In this document: piece after piece, positions 44,212-55,253 of the stretch
Position numbering within the stretch: the stretch's first letter is position 1
How the letters are laid out: each line of letters starts with the position of its first letter
Source: Geobacillus genomosp. 3
GTDB lineage: Bacteria > Bacillota > Bacilli > Bacillales > Anoxybacillaceae
Direction of reading: 5' to 3'
NCBI RefSeq assembly: GCF_000445995.2
Contig: NC_022080.4
Coordinates: forward strand, 318,001-382,000
DNA length: 64,000 nt
The notes under the pieces: model-generated
The model's input: the letters and a program-made list of their open reading frames with translations, nothing else
Databases searched by the model: none
Told to the model about the DNA's origin: nothing
Made by a program: the position numbers and the translations under genes

Positions 44212-45406
44212 TCATCTTTCCCAAATGGCGTTGGCCAATAGGCGGAACAAATAGTCCGTATGGTCGCGGAAGCCAGCCTCAAGCCCGATCAAGGTGACGT
44301 CAGCGTTTTGTTCACGGACGATGACGGCAGCCCCTTGGGCGGCGCTGCGGTTTTTCCAATGGCCGGCCTTGAAAAAGCCTGGAGTATTGTCAAACGTTGC
44401 TTCAACGATGTCATTGCCGGTGTTCGTATACCATACCGGGCGGTATACAAAGCCGATATCGTCCTGTCCGTAACCGGCTGTCGTTCCTTTGCCGCTGTAG
44501 TCGACGCGGACGATGCCGTTGCTGTTCGAGCCGCCGACATTAATCGTGTCGTCGGTGAGCCCGAGCGTTTTCGTCGCTCTTGATGCTCCGGCGCCGACAG
44601 CGATGTATTTGCCGCCATCGTTCACAAAAGCGGTGACGTGTTGCTTGAAGGCATTGTACTCATCAGCATTTTGCAAGCCGAATTCTTTGTTGGCCGCGCT
44701 CAAGTTCAGAGAAATTACGTTTTCCGTCCCGCTGTAAACAAAGACGTCAAACCCGTCCAGCCCGTTTGCCGCCACTTCGGACGGCGTCAGTTCGGTCACT
44801 TGAAAGCCGAGCCGCTGCAACGCCAGTTTCGTGCCGGAATGGGACTGCTGCTTATTCATGCGCCCATAATGGCGTTATATTGCCAGCGCACGCCGTCCCA
44901 GTCGTTTGGCGGCGCTTCGAGCGTATGGCCGTACGCGCCGTGGTACATGGCGTACATCGGCGTGAAAATCGGCGGATAGTCATCCCAGCCGGCCGTATCA
45001 TCGCGATACGGGATATAGACGCCTTCCATCGACTTGTACAGTTCTCTTTGGTAGGACGCCTTGTCGGCCAAAATTTCTGCTTCCATCGCTTTTGCTTGTT
45101 CGAGCGCCCATTTGATATATAAATCGTATTCATAGTTTGGATTGTGCGGCGGCGTGCAAGGTTCAATCAATCCTTGCAAGTTTGGCCCGTCATTTTTCAC
45201 ATAGCCGTGTGTATCAAGAAACACCATCGGATTCCATTCTTTAATGGGTTCCACCGTTTGTTTTCTTGGTTGAACAGGCTGCCCGTTTGTTCTTCGAATG
45301 CGTTGACGTTCGTCCATTTGACCGGCTCGGCGTGCACAGCCGCCCAAGGGGAAAGCGCCAACAAACTGACGGCAAGCGCACCGCCAATCATTTTCTTTTT
45401 GTCCAT
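44212..45406 (-). pseudogene. secreted M14-type carboxypeptidase remnant
   Basis: Three successive pieces lie in different frames. 45406 begins MDKKKMIGGALAVSLLALSP, a signal peptide with an AHA cleavage site, then KWTNVNAFEEQ. From about 45280 to 44856 another frame encodes EWNPMVFLDTHGYVKNDGPN, DTAGWDDYPPIFTPMYAMYH and AYGHTLEAPPNDW, which resemble the distal part of M14 zinc carboxypeptidases. From 44859 to 44212 follows a glycine-rich C-terminal domain. The joins look like internal deletions, the first of which removed the part that should carry the HxxE zinc motif. It lies between the siderophore operon and the chemoreceptor and is not functional. Confidence 0.7.
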
Positions 45407-45616
45407 GGATGATCTTCCGTTCTATTGATCTAGAAAATGAATATTTATGAGGTAATCGTTATTTTAATACAATTCCTGTTTGCTGGAAATACAATTTTTT
45501 AATGAAGGAGATCCAGCTGGACATAAAGAAGGAAAACCGACGCACGTTGACGAATATGTCAATGCTATAGTAATAGTGAAAAACTTTTTGACAATAGAAA
45601 AAAGGAGGAGAAAGGG

Positions 45617-46870
45617 TTGTCGTTAAGCGCTTATATCATTCGCACGATGTTCGTCGTCATCCCCGGCACGGCGGCGATCGGCCTTGCGATATGCTTGGCT
45701 AATGGCATTCGCGGGGCGGCGTTTTGGTGGACGCTTGCCGCCACCTTGTTGTTCGGGGCGGTGGTTGGCTTAGTTTCATCAACGCTCAACTACCGGCGGT
45801 TTGTCGCGCCGATCGCTATCATCAATGAACATGTAAGCAAAATGACAGAGGGGGACTTGAAGACGCGCGTGCCGCTGGACAGCGTGCAGCAGCTGCGGCC
45901 GATCGCGGCTGCGTTCAACCGTATGGCCGATGCATGGCAGGAAGTGATGGGCCGCGTGCAGCACCATGCCGAAGAGGTGGCGCAAGTGTCCGGCCAGTTG
46001 GCCGCTGTCGCTGAGCAGACGACAAAAGCGACAGAACAAATTGCGGCCGCGATGGAAACGATGGCCTCGCACGCCGAGGAGCAGGCAAAGGCCGCCCGCG
46101 GTACGGCGATGGCTATCAATGACATTTCGAAAACATTGGACGAAGTTGCCCTTCACACGAAAGAAGTGTCGCACAACGCCCGGGAAACAGCGGCCAAAGC
46201 GCAGGACGGCAAACAGTCTGTGACGCAAATGTCTGAGCAAATGCAGTTCATTTACGACCATGTTCAATCGCTCGGCCAGGTCGTCCAAAGGCTCGGGGAG
46301 CGCTCGAATGAGATTGGGCAAATCACGGAAGCGATCACGGGCATCGCGTCACAGACGAACTTGCTGGCGCTAAATGCGGCGATCGAAGCGGCGCGCGCCG
46401 GCGAACAAGGAAAAGGGTTCGCCGTCGTCGCCGGCGAAGTGCGAAAACTGGCCGAACAGTCGGCGCGCTCGGCGCAGCAAATCTCCAAGCTGATCGGTCA
46501 CATTCAAGAGGAAACGAAGCGGGCGATCGCGTCGGCTGAGCGGGTCGTCGCTGAAGTGGCGCAAGGGCTTGACGCCGTCGCCGCTGCCGGCCAGTCGTTC
46601 GCCGAGATTCGCGCGGCCGTCGATCAAGTGAGCGAACAAATTGGACAAGCATCGTCTGCGATTGAACAAATGACGGGCCGCGCCCGCCAAGTGGATGACG
46701 CACTCCAACAGATGACCAATATCGTTGAACAGTCAGCGGCCGGCGCTGCGAACGTATCGGCATCCACTCAGGAGCAAATGGCTTCCGTCGAGGAAATCGC
46801 CTCTTCCTCGGCAGCGCTCGGCCGGATGGCGGACGAGATGCGGACGATGCTCAAGCAATTTTCGGTGTGA
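45617..46870 (+). CDS. methyl-accepting chemotaxis protein without an external sensor
   Basis: A 417-residue chemoreceptor. Two membrane helices (about residues 10-28 and 33-55) follow each other with only a few residues between, so there is no extracellular ligand domain. A HAMP domain ([20 protein letters not shown]) and a long coiled coil follow, with the hairpin tip [20 protein letters not shown] and [20 protein letters not shown]. The start is TTG 45617 after AAAGGAGGAGAAAGGG. Signals could come from membrane state or from a partner protein. It is monocistronic. Confidence 0.9.
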   Translation: MSLSAYIIRTMFVVIPGTAAIGLAICLANGIRGAAFWWTLAATLLFGAVVGLVSSTLNYRRFVAPIAIINEHVSKMTEGDLKTRVPLDSVQQLRPIAAAFNRMADAWQEVMGRVQHHAEEVAQVSGQLAAVAEQTTKATEQIAAAMETMASHAEEQAKAARGTAMAINDISKTLDEVALHTKEVSHNARETAAKAQDGKQSVTQMSEQMQFIYDHVQSLGQVVQRLGERSNEIGQITEAITGIASQTNLLALNAAIEAARAGEQGKGFAVVAGEVRKLAEQSARSAQQISKLIGHIQEETKRAIASAERVVAEVAQGLDAVAAAGQSFAEIRAAVDQVSEQIGQASSAIEQMTGRARQVDDALQQMTNIVEQSAAGAANVSASTQEQMASVEEIASSSAALGRMADEMRTMLKQFSV

Positions 46871-46939
46871 GGCGGGAAAAAGCGAGTTTGCCAAGGAAAG
46901 AAGGCTTGATGCGCCAGCTGTCATATGGAATAAAATGGT

Positions 46940-46968
46940 TTGCATACGTGCCTGTTATGCAGTAAAAT
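46940..46968 (+). promoter_or_regulatory. SigA-type promoter of the thiC transcript
   Basis: TTGCAT (46940-46945) and TAAAAT (46963-46968) with a 17-base spacer, just upstream of the TPP riboswitch. Confidence 0.75.
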
Positions 46969-47002
46969 GAAAGGAAAGTCAGTCATCATTGTTATACGCT
47001 CA

Positions 47003-47099
47003 TCTGCTAGGGGAGTCCGGGAGCCGGGCTGAGAAAAGAACGCGATGAAGTTCTTTGACCCTTTGAACCTGATCTGGGTCATGCCAGCGTAGGGAAGCA
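47003..47099 (+). promoter_or_regulatory. TPP (THI-box) riboswitch
   Basis: The conserved TPP aptamer bases are present: CTAGGGGAGTCCGG at the 5' side, GGGCTGAGAAAA, GACCCTTTGAACCTGATCTG, and GGGTCATGCCAGCGTAGGGA. A strong terminator follows at 47154-47181, so thiamine pyrophosphate should stop transcription before thiC. Confidence 0.96.
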
Positions 47100-47153
47100 G
47101 GCAGCGGGAACAAATGGACGCACAGGCTGTTCATTTGGCCTTTTTGCCTTGAT

Positions 47154-47181
47154 CGGGTTCCGTTTTGCGGAACCCGTTTTT
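47154..47181 (+). terminator. riboswitch-controlled terminator before thiC
   Basis: CGGGTTCCG pairs with CGGAACCCG around a short T-rich loop and is followed by five Ts. Another hairpin-forming segment (AACAAATGGA ... TTCATTTGG) lies between it and the aptamer and could be part of the switching structure. Confidence 0.85.
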
Positions 47182-47191
47182 GCGTAAATAG

Positions 47192-48952
<1,761 letters not shown>

Positions 48953-48974
48953 GAAATGGGCGGCATCATATGCA

Positions 48975-49006
48975 AGCCGGGCGCCCGGCGGCGCCCGGCT
49001 TTTTTG
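48975..49006 (+). terminator. terminator after thiC
   Basis: AGCCGGGCGCC pairs with GGCGCCCGGCT (11 bp) around a four-base loop, followed by six Ts. Confidence 0.9.
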
Positions 49007-49322
49007 AAACTGACGGATGCGCCTTCGCTTTCAGGAAGGCGAAAGACCGGATTGCGGCGAGCCGCACGCACTTCATCCCATTCAATCCTAGTATGGGGGT
49101 TGCGGTTTGGCGTTCAGGCAAAAAGGGGACGTATGGACTCGTTCCGCCGCTACTATTCTAATTCTTTTACATTGATAATAAAATATTTTACAAGAAGAGA
49201 AATCGCATTTCCGTTCAACTGTTTCCACCGGTTAGACTCGTTCCCGGGCCTTAGCCGCGATCCGCCTTGTTGCTTGTCCGTCCCGCGCCGCAAACGATAA
49301 AGCCGAAAGGGGAGAGGCCGTG
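49007..49322. other. intergenic region before the lysine operon
   Basis: About 315 bases without a supported gene. An AT-rich patch at 49155-49200 (TTTTACATTGATAATAAAAT) is the only promoter-like stretch and probably drives the aminotransferase operon. The ribosome binding site AAAGGGGAGAGG lies at its end. Confidence 0.5.
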
Positions 49323-50498
49323 ATGAAGACGGCTTCCGAACTTGTAAAAGGAATGCCGCCGTATTTGTTTTCCGCGTTGGAGCGAAAAAAAGCGGAACTT
49401 GTTCAGAAAGGAATCGATGTGATCGATCTGGGCATCGGCGCGCCGGATTTGCCGCCGCCGCCATTTGTGATTGACGCTTTGAAACGCGAGCTTGATGACC
49501 CGCGCAACTACACGTATTCTCCGTATGCCGGCTGCCGCGAATACCGCGAGGCGGTTGCCGCCTTTTATAAGCAACAGTATGGCGTCGAACTGGATCCGGA
49601 TACGGAAGTGCTCGCTTTGATCGGCTCGAAAGAAGGGATTGTCCATTTGTTGCAGGCGCTCATCGATCCGGGCGATGCGGTGCTGATTCCGAATCCGGGC
49701 TACCCCGTGTACCGCACCGCTGTCCATCTCGCCCGCGGGACGCCGCTTGAGTTGCCGCTTGATGCCGCTCGTGACTACGCACCACAATTTTCCGCTGTTG
49801 ATCCGTCCACTTACGATCGCATCAATATCATGCTGCTAAACTACCCAAGCAATCCGACAGCTTCTATGGCGACGGTTGATGTATTCGCTGAGGCGGTGGC
49901 GCTGGCGAATAAGCACCGGTTTCTCATCGCCCACGATTCCGCGTATTCGCTGCTGACGTTTGGCGATGTTCGGGCTCCGGGCGTGCTGCAAGTTGACGGC
50001 GCAAAAGACGTGGCCGTCGAGCTCGGCTCTTTGTCCAAAAGTTATAACATGGCGGGCTGCCGCATCGGCTATATCGTCGGCAACCGGGATGTCATCCGGG
50101 CGCTGGCGGTCCTAAAAGGAAACATCGATACGTGCCAGTTTTTAGCCGTGCAAAAAGCGGCGGCCGCTGCGCTGCGGGGCGGAACTGAAGCGGCGAAGGG
50201 GAACAGCCGCATCTATGAAGAACGGATGAAGGCGATGACAGCGGCGCTTTGGAAAATGGGCGTGCCCGTCCGGCCGCCGCAGGCGACGTTTTTCTTGTGG
50301 GTGCCGACAGCGGTCGGCTGCTCCGCCGCCGAGTTTGCCGCCCGGCTGCTTGATGAAGCCGGGGTGATCGTAACGCCGGGGACGGCGTTTGGCTCAGGAG
50401 GGGAAGGGTATGTCCGCGTTTCGCTCGCCGCCCCGCTTGAGCGGCTGCTTGAAGCGGCGCGGCGCTGGGCGGCGATCGATTGGGAGGGACGGTCATGA
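49323..50498 (+). CDS. class I/II aminotransferase of the lysine operon
   Basis: A 391-residue PLP aminotransferase of fold type I, in the group containing LL-diaminopimelate aminotransferase. It has IDLGIGAPDLPPPPFVIDAL, GSKEGIVHLLQALIDPGDAV, PNPGYPVYRTAV, the PLP lysine in LGSLSKSYNMAGCRIGYIVG, and the substrate-carboxylate Arg in GGEGYVRVSLAAP. ATG 49323 is preferred over GTG 49320 by spacing from GGGGAGAGG. The stop overlaps the TPP-enzyme start by four bases. In this operon the likely substrate is 2-aminoadipate, giving 2-oxoadipate. That is inference from neighbours; AlaC-like or Dap-like activity is possible. Confidence 0.85.
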   Translation: MKTASELVKGMPPYLFSALERKKAELVQKGIDVIDLGIGAPDLPPPPFVIDALKRELDDPRNYTYSPYAGCREYREAVAAFYKQQYGVELDPDTEVLALIGSKEGIVHLLQALIDPGDAVLIPNPGYPVYRTAVHLARGTPLELPLDAARDYAPQFSAVDPSTYDRINIMLLNYPSNPTASMATVDVFAEAVALANKHRFLIAHDSAYSLLTFGDVRAPGVLQVDGAKDVAVELGSLSKSYNMAGCRIGYIVGNRDVIRALAVLKGNIDTCQFLAVQKAAAAALRGGTEAAKGNSRIYEERMKAMTAALWKMGVPVRPPQATFFLWVPTAVGCSAAEFAARLLDEAGVIVTPGTAFGSGGEGYVRVSLAAPLERLLEAARRWAAIDWEGRS

Positions 50499-52135
50499 CA
50501 AAACGGGTGATGCGCGGTCTTTCTGTTCCGCGGGCGATGATCGAATGTTTCAAGCAAGAAGGCATTTCCCACTTGTTTTGTGTGCCGGGGGAAAGTTATT
50601 TGCCGCTGTTGGATGCGTTATATGACGAACCGACGCTTCAGCTGATCTCAGCCCGCCATGAAGGCGGGGCGGTGTTTATGGCGGAAGCGTATGCGAAAGC
50701 ATCCGGCAAGCCGGGAGTGGTGCTGGCGACGCGCGCGGTCGGCGCCGCCAACTTGGCGATTGGCGTCCATACGGCGCGCCAAGATTCCACGCCGCTCGTC
50801 GTCTTTTTAGGGCAGGTGCACCGCCGGTTTCGCGGCCGCGAAGGGTTTCAAGAAGTTGAATTGGATGAATGGTTCCGGCCGCTCGCAAAGTGGGCGGTTG
50901 AAGTCGATGATCCGGAGCGCGTGCCGGAGTTGGTGCAGCGGGCGTTTCGGGTGGCGAAAACGGGCCGTCCCGGGCCGGTCGTCGTTTCGATCCCGGAAGA
51001 TGTATTTACAGAAACCGTTGCGGAGGCGGTGTTGATGGCGATGGACGCGCCGCGCCCGGCCCCGGCTGAGGAGAAGCTGCGGCAGATAGAAGCAGCGCTT
51101 GCCGCTGCCCGTCGGCCGCTCATTGTCGCCGGCGGCGGCGTCAAACGAGCCCGCGCCGAGCAACCGTTGCGCCTCGTGGCGGAACAATATTCCCTCCCAG
51201 TCGCTGCGGCGTTCCGCCGCCATGACGTGTTTCCGCACGACCATCCACTTTATGTCGGCCATCTTGGCCTCGGGGCGCCGGCGGCGGTGGTCGAAACGGC
51301 AAGGAGCGCTGATCTTCTTTTAGCGGTCGGCACGCGGTTGTCGGAAGTGACGACGCAAGATTTCACGTGGCCGTTGCCGCATCAGACGCTTATTCATATC
51401 GATATAGACGGGGAAGCGCTTGGCAAAGTGTTCCCGGCGGATATCGCCGTTATGGCGGATGCCCGCGAGGCTTTGCTTGCGCTGCTCGGACGGAACATCG
51501 CCCCGTCATGGAGCGAATGGGCCGCTGCCCGCCGACGTGCCTATGAGGCGACCGCGATGTTGCCGCAGCCGCCGCGAAATATACAAGAAGCGGTCATCGC
51601 CGTGCTGCAGGCCGAGCTGCCGGATGATGGCGTCATCACGAATGACGCCGGCAACTTTGTCGGCTGGCTGCATACCTTTTTCCCGTTCCGTGACCGGCAC
51701 GTGTATATCGGGCCGACATCCGGGGCGATGGGGTACGGGCTGCCGGCTGCCATCGGTGCCAAGCTCGCTGAGCCAAAACGGGTGGTCGTTTCCTTATCAG
51801 GCGATGGCGGGTTTTTAATGACAGCGGCTGAGCTCGAGACCGCTTCCCGCTACGGCATTCCTGTCATTAGTCTCGTCTTTAACAACCGGATGTATGGAAC
51901 GATTCGCATGCACCAGGAGCTGCACTTTCCGCGGCGGGTGATTGCGAGCGAGCTGGGCGAGGTGTCGTTTGCCAAGTTGGCGACGGCGTTGGGCGCTGAC
52001 GGCGTCACGGTGAAGACGGGCGACGAATTTGCGGCCGCTTTTAAACAGGCGCTGACAGCAGTGAAGCCGACGGTGATTGAAATCATGACGGAGCCGGAAC
52101 AGCTGTCCGTGGCGATGCGGCTGCCCGCTCCGTAA
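50495..52135 (+). CDS. TPP-dependent enzyme, acetolactate-synthase/2-oxoacid-decarboxylase type
   Basis: A 546-residue thiamine diphosphate enzyme with the three-domain layout of acetolactate synthase and related decarboxylases. The cofactor-activating Glu lies in ISARHEGGAVFMAEAYAKAS. The central domain carries PLIVAGGGVKRARAEQPLR. The TPP/metal motif is GDGGFLMTAAELETASRYGI ending in FNNRMYG. No regulatory subunit gene is adjacent, so it is unlikely to be the valine-pathway enzyme. With an aminotransferase and an aldehyde dehydrogenase in the same operon, it may decarboxylate a 2-oxo acid such as 2-oxoadipate. The ATG follows GGGAGGGACGGTC and overlaps the aminotransferase stop. Confidence 0.82.
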   Translation: MTKRVMRGLSVPRAMIECFKQEGISHLFCVPGESYLPLLDALYDEPTLQLISARHEGGAVFMAEAYAKASGKPGVVLATRAVGAANLAIGVHTARQDSTPLVVFLGQVHRRFRGREGFQEVELDEWFRPLAKWAVEVDDPERVPELVQRAFRVAKTGRPGPVVVSIPEDVFTETVAEAVLMAMDAPRPAPAEEKLRQIEAALAAARRPLIVAGGGVKRARAEQPLRLVAEQYSLPVAAAFRRHDVFPHDHPLYVGHLGLGAPAAVVETARSADLLLAVGTRLSEVTTQDFTWPLPHQTLIHIDIDGEALGKVFPADIAVMADAREALLALLGRNIAPSWSEWAAARRRAYEATAMLPQPPRNIQEAVIAVLQAELPDDGVITNDAGNFVGWLHTFFPFRDRHVYIGPTSGAMGYGLPAAIGAKLAEPKRVVVSLSGDGGFLMTAAELETASRYGIPVISLVFNNRMYGTIRMHQELHFPRRVIASELGEVSFAKLATALGADGVTVKTGDEFAAAFKQALTAVKPTVIEIMTEPEQLSVAMRLPAP

Positions 52136-52285
52136 TAGCGAGAATAGCGAGGTGCCCAAAGGAGGCATGCGCATTTCCATATGCGGTGAGAGCCCGGCTG
52201 GATGGCAACAGCTTGGTGCGGCGCCGGTGAAAAAGGAGATTGCCGCCGGCAGTCGAACTGGAATAAAGTGCAAAGGAGGATGACG
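52136..52285 (+). other. intercistronic leader with a possible 38-codon reading frame
   Basis: A 150-base gap, unusual in this otherwise tight operon. It contains a small hairpin (GCGCAT/ATGCG) and a GC-rich segment with inverted CGCCGG/CCGGC parts. A frame from ATG 52167 to a stop at 52281-52283 would give 38 residues (MRISICGESPAGWQQLGAAP and onward). Its stop overlaps the ribosome binding site of the next gene, but its own AAAGGAGG is only one base from the ATG. Leader peptide, regulatory RNA or plain spacer are all possible. Confidence 0.35.
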
Positions 52286-53767
52286 ATGAAAGCATGGAAC
52301 TTTATTGATGGTGAATGGAAAGCGGCTTCAAGCGGCCAACGGGCGTCGGTAATCAACCCGGCGAACGGAGAGGTGATTGGCGAAGCGGCGTTGTCGACCG
52401 CCGCTGATATCGACGCGGCTGTCAAGGCGGCAAAAGCGGCGCAAAAGCAATGGGCGCTCGTGCCGGCTCCGAAGCGCGCGGAAGTGTTATACCGGGTCGG
52501 GAGCTTGCTAAAGGAGCGGAAAGAACAATTGGCCCGGCTGTTGACGATGGAAATGGGCAAAGTGATTGAGGAAGCGCGCGGCGAAGTGCAGGAAGGCATC
52601 GATATGGCGTTTTACATGGCGGGGGAAGGGCGGCGGTTGTTTGGCGATACGACGCCGTCTGAGTTGAAAGACAAGTTTGCGATGAGCGTCCGCGTGCCGG
52701 TGGGGGTTGTCGGCATCATTACCCCTTGGAACTTCCCGATCGCCATCGCGACGTGGAAGTCGTTTCCTGCGATCGTCGCCGGCAATGCGGTCGTTTGGAA
52801 GCCGGCGCTTGAAACTCCGTTTATGGCGCGCGAACTGGCTGCGATTTTCGCTGAAGCAGGACTTCCTCGTGGAGTGTTCAATGTCGTTCACGGCGACGGG
52901 CCAACGGCAGGCGGTGCGCTTGTTGAGCATCCGGACGTGCCGGTCATTTCGTTTACCGGTTCGAATGACGTCGGCCGGCAAATCGCCGAGAAGTGTGGGC
53001 GCTTGCTGAAAAAAGTGTCGCTGGAAATGGGCGGGAAAAACGCGGTCATTGTGATGGATGACGCGGATTTAACATTGGCGGTCGACGGCATCATCTGGAG
53101 CGCGTTCGGCACATCGGGCCAGCGGTGCACGGCATGCAGCCGGGTCATCGTCCATGAGCGGGTCAAGCCGGAGCTCGAGCGGCGCCTGCTGGAAGCGGTA
53201 AAAACGCTGACCATCGGCAATGGATTGGATGAAACGGTCAAAGTCGGCCCGGTCATCCACGAAGAGGCGCTGCAAAAGATCGACCGCTACGTGCGCCTTG
53301 GCGTAGAAGAAGGGGCGAAATTGTTAATTGGCGGCCATCGATTGCGCGATGACGCCTATGCGCGCGGCTTTTACTACGCGCCGACCATTTTTACGGATGT
53401 GACGCCGTCGATGCGCATTGCCCGCGAAGAAATTTTTGGCCCGGTCGTGTCCATCCTTTCCGTCGGCAGTTTGGAAGAGGCGATCGCCGTCAACAACAGC
53501 GTTGATTACGGGCTGTCGAGCGCCATTTTCACCCGTGATGTCAATAACGTGTTTCGAGCGATGCGCGATTTGGACACCGGCATCGTGTATGTCAACGCCG
53601 GCACGACAGGGGCGGAAATTCATTTGCCGTTTGGCGGCACGAAAGGGACGGGCAACGGTCATCGCGACTCCGGCGTCGCTGCGCTCGATGTGTTTACCGA
53701 GTGGCGGAGCATTTATGTCGATTTCAGCGGCAAGCTGCAGCGGGCGCAAATTGATACGGGCGATTGA
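52286..53767 (+). CDS. aldehyde dehydrogenase, probable aminoadipate-semialdehyde dehydrogenase
   Basis: A 493-residue NAD(P)-dependent aldehyde dehydrogenase. It has VVGIITPWNFPIAIATWKS, GSNDVGRQIAEKCGRLLKK and the general base Glu in LEMGGKNAVIV. The catalytic Cys lies in FGTSGQRCTACSRVIVHE, and EEIFGPVVSI closes the active site. The C-terminal GTGNGHRDSG and TEWRSIYVDFS fit the subgroup that oxidises 2-aminoadipate 6-semialdehyde / piperideine-6-carboxylate. It precedes the lysine 6-dehydrogenase gene whose product is exactly that aldehyde. The ATG follows AAAGGAGGATGACG. Confidence 0.87.
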   Translation: MKAWNFIDGEWKAASSGQRASVINPANGEVIGEAALSTAADIDAAVKAAKAAQKQWALVPAPKRAEVLYRVGSLLKERKEQLARLLTMEMGKVIEEARGEVQEGIDMAFYMAGEGRRLFGDTTPSELKDKFAMSVRVPVGVVGIITPWNFPIAIATWKSFPAIVAGNAVVWKPALETPFMARELAAIFAEAGLPRGVFNVVHGDGPTAGGALVEHPDVPVISFTGSNDVGRQIAEKCGRLLKKVSLEMGGKNAVIVMDDADLTLAVDGIIWSAFGTSGQRCTACSRVIVHERVKPELERRLLEAVKTLTIGNGLDETVKVGPVIHEEALQKIDRYVRLGVEEGAKLLIGGHRLRDDAYARGFYYAPTIFTDVTPSMRIAREEIFGPVVSILSVGSLEEAIAVNNSVDYGLSSAIFTRDVNNVFRAMRDLDTGIVYVNAGTTGAEIHLPFGGTKGTGNGHRDSGVAALDVFTEWRSIYVDFSGKLQRAQIDTGD

Positions 53768-53924
53768 ACGGGCGGGCTGTCTGCCCGGGCAGCCGCAACG
53801 ATGGCGGCCGATAAAAGCGGTCCATACAGACTCGGGCAAGATGCCGCATTTGCCATAGCGGCAGCCAAAAGGCAGCAAGCGGTTGGATACAAGCAACAAA
53901 ACGGCAACAAAGGGGGAACGAACG

Positions 53925-55085
53925 GTGAGAATGCTCGTGCTTGGCGCCGGGTTGATGGGCAAAGAAGCGGCGCGCGATTTAGTGCAAAGCAAGGACGTCG
54001 AGGCTGTGACGCTTGCCGATGTCGACCGGGATAGGGCGGAGCAGGTTAAGAGTCAACTTCAATCGGCAAAACTGACCGCCGTTCGGGTCGATGCAGGCGA
54101 TCCGAAACAACTCGCGGCGGCGATGAAAGGGCATGACGTGGTTGTCAACGCCTTGTTTTACCGCTTCAATGAAACGGTGGCGAAAACAGCGATCAAAATG
54201 GGCGTCCATTCGGTCGATTTAGGCGGCCATATCGGCCATATTACCGACCGGGTGCTTGAGATGCACGAGGAGGCTCAAAATGCAGGGGTGACGATCATTC
54301 CGGATCTTGGCGTCGCGCCGGGGATGATCAACATTTTGTCCGGCTATGGGGCAAGCCAGCTTGATGAAGTTGAGTCAATCCAACTGTATGTTGGGGGGAT
54401 TCCCGTCCGTCCCGAGCCGCCGCTTGAGTACAACCATGTGTTTTCTTTAGCAGGGCTGCTTGACCATTACACCGATCCGTCTCTCATCATCCGTGACGGC
54501 CAAAAGCGGGAAGTACCGTCGCTTTCCGAAGTGGAACCGATTTATTTCGACCGGTTCGGACCGCTTGAAGCGTTCCATACTTCAGGAGGGACGTCGACGC
54601 TCTCGCGCTCGTTTCCGAACTTGAAGCGGCTCGAGTACAAAACGATTCGTTACCGCGGCCATGCAGAAAAATTCAAGCTGCTCGTCGATTTGAATTTGAC
54701 GCGCAACGATATGGAAGTCAACGTGAACGGCCAAACAGTCAAACCGCGCGATGTGCTGCTCGCCGTGTTGACGCCGCTCCTTGATTTGAAAGGAAAAGAC
54801 GATGTCGTCTTGCTTCGGGTCATCGTCGGCGGCCGAAAAGGCGGGAAGGAAACGGTGTTCGAATACGAGACCGTCACGTTTAATGACCGTGAAAACAAAG
54901 TGACGGCGATGGCGCGCACAACCGCCTATACGATTTCCGTTGTCGCCCAGCTGATCGGCCGCGGGGTGATTACGAAGCGCGGCGTCTATCCACCCGAGCA
55001 AGCCGTGCCAGGAGAGGTGTATATTGAGGAAATGAAAAGGCGCGGGGTCGTGATTAGCGAGAAACAAACGATTCGCCCTTGCTAA
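53925..55085 (+). CDS. lysDH: L-lysine 6-dehydrogenase
   Basis: A 386-residue NAD-dependent enzyme of the saccharopine-dehydrogenase fold. It oxidatively deaminates the epsilon-amino group of lysine to 2-aminoadipate 6-semialdehyde, which cyclises to piperideine-6-carboxylate. The N-terminal [19 protein letters not shown] is the nucleotide site. [38 protein letters not shown] and [20 protein letters not shown] are, from memory, very like the characterised Geobacillus stearothermophilus LysDH, which has almost the same length. The start is GTG 53925, reading M-R-M-L-V-L-G after AGGGGGAACGAACG. It is the last gene of the lysine operon. Confidence 0.9.
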   Translation: MRMLVLGAGLMGKEAARDLVQSKDVEAVTLADVDRDRAEQVKSQLQSAKLTAVRVDAGDPKQLAAAMKGHDVVVNALFYRFNETVAKTAIKMGVHSVDLGGHIGHITDRVLEMHEEAQNAGVTIIPDLGVAPGMINILSGYGASQLDEVESIQLYVGGIPVRPEPPLEYNHVFSLAGLLDHYTDPSLIIRDGQKREVPSLSEVEPIYFDRFGPLEAFHTSGGTSTLSRSFPNLKRLEYKTIRYRGHAEKFKLLVDLNLTRNDMEVNVNGQTVKPRDVLLAVLTPLLDLKGKDDVVLLRVIVGGRKGGKETVFEYETVTFNDRENKVTAMARTTAYTISVVAQLIGRGVITKRGVYPPEQAVPGEVYIEEMKRRGVVISEKQTIRPC

Positions 55086-55155
55086 AAGGGGAGGGAACGA
55101 ATGAACAGCAGCCGATGGGAAGCCGCGTGAAATCCACACAGGCTGCCAATAGAAA

Positions 55156-55185
55156 AGCGCCCGTTTTCAGGCGAAAACGGGCGCT
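55156..55185 (-). terminator. terminator downstream of the MFS gene
   Basis: AGCGCCCGTTTT pairs with AAAACGGGCGCT (12 bp). The T run follows on the minus strand. It may also slow transcription coming from lysDH. Confidence 0.75.
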
Positions 55186-55253
55186 GACCCATGCCAGCCG
55201 GCCGGTCTGCCAGTTTGCGTCAAGTTGTGCTGTTTTTGCCTTATCTTTTGTGG

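Noticed and set aside
48956-49300. 114-codon frame between thiC and the aminotransferase
   Set aside because: It contains the thiC terminator and an AT-rich promoter region and has no domain or ribosome binding site.
52136-52285. lysine or SAM riboswitch before the aldehyde dehydrogenase
   Set aside because: Short resemblances such as GAGAGCCCGGC exist, but the defining core bases and their order are missing.
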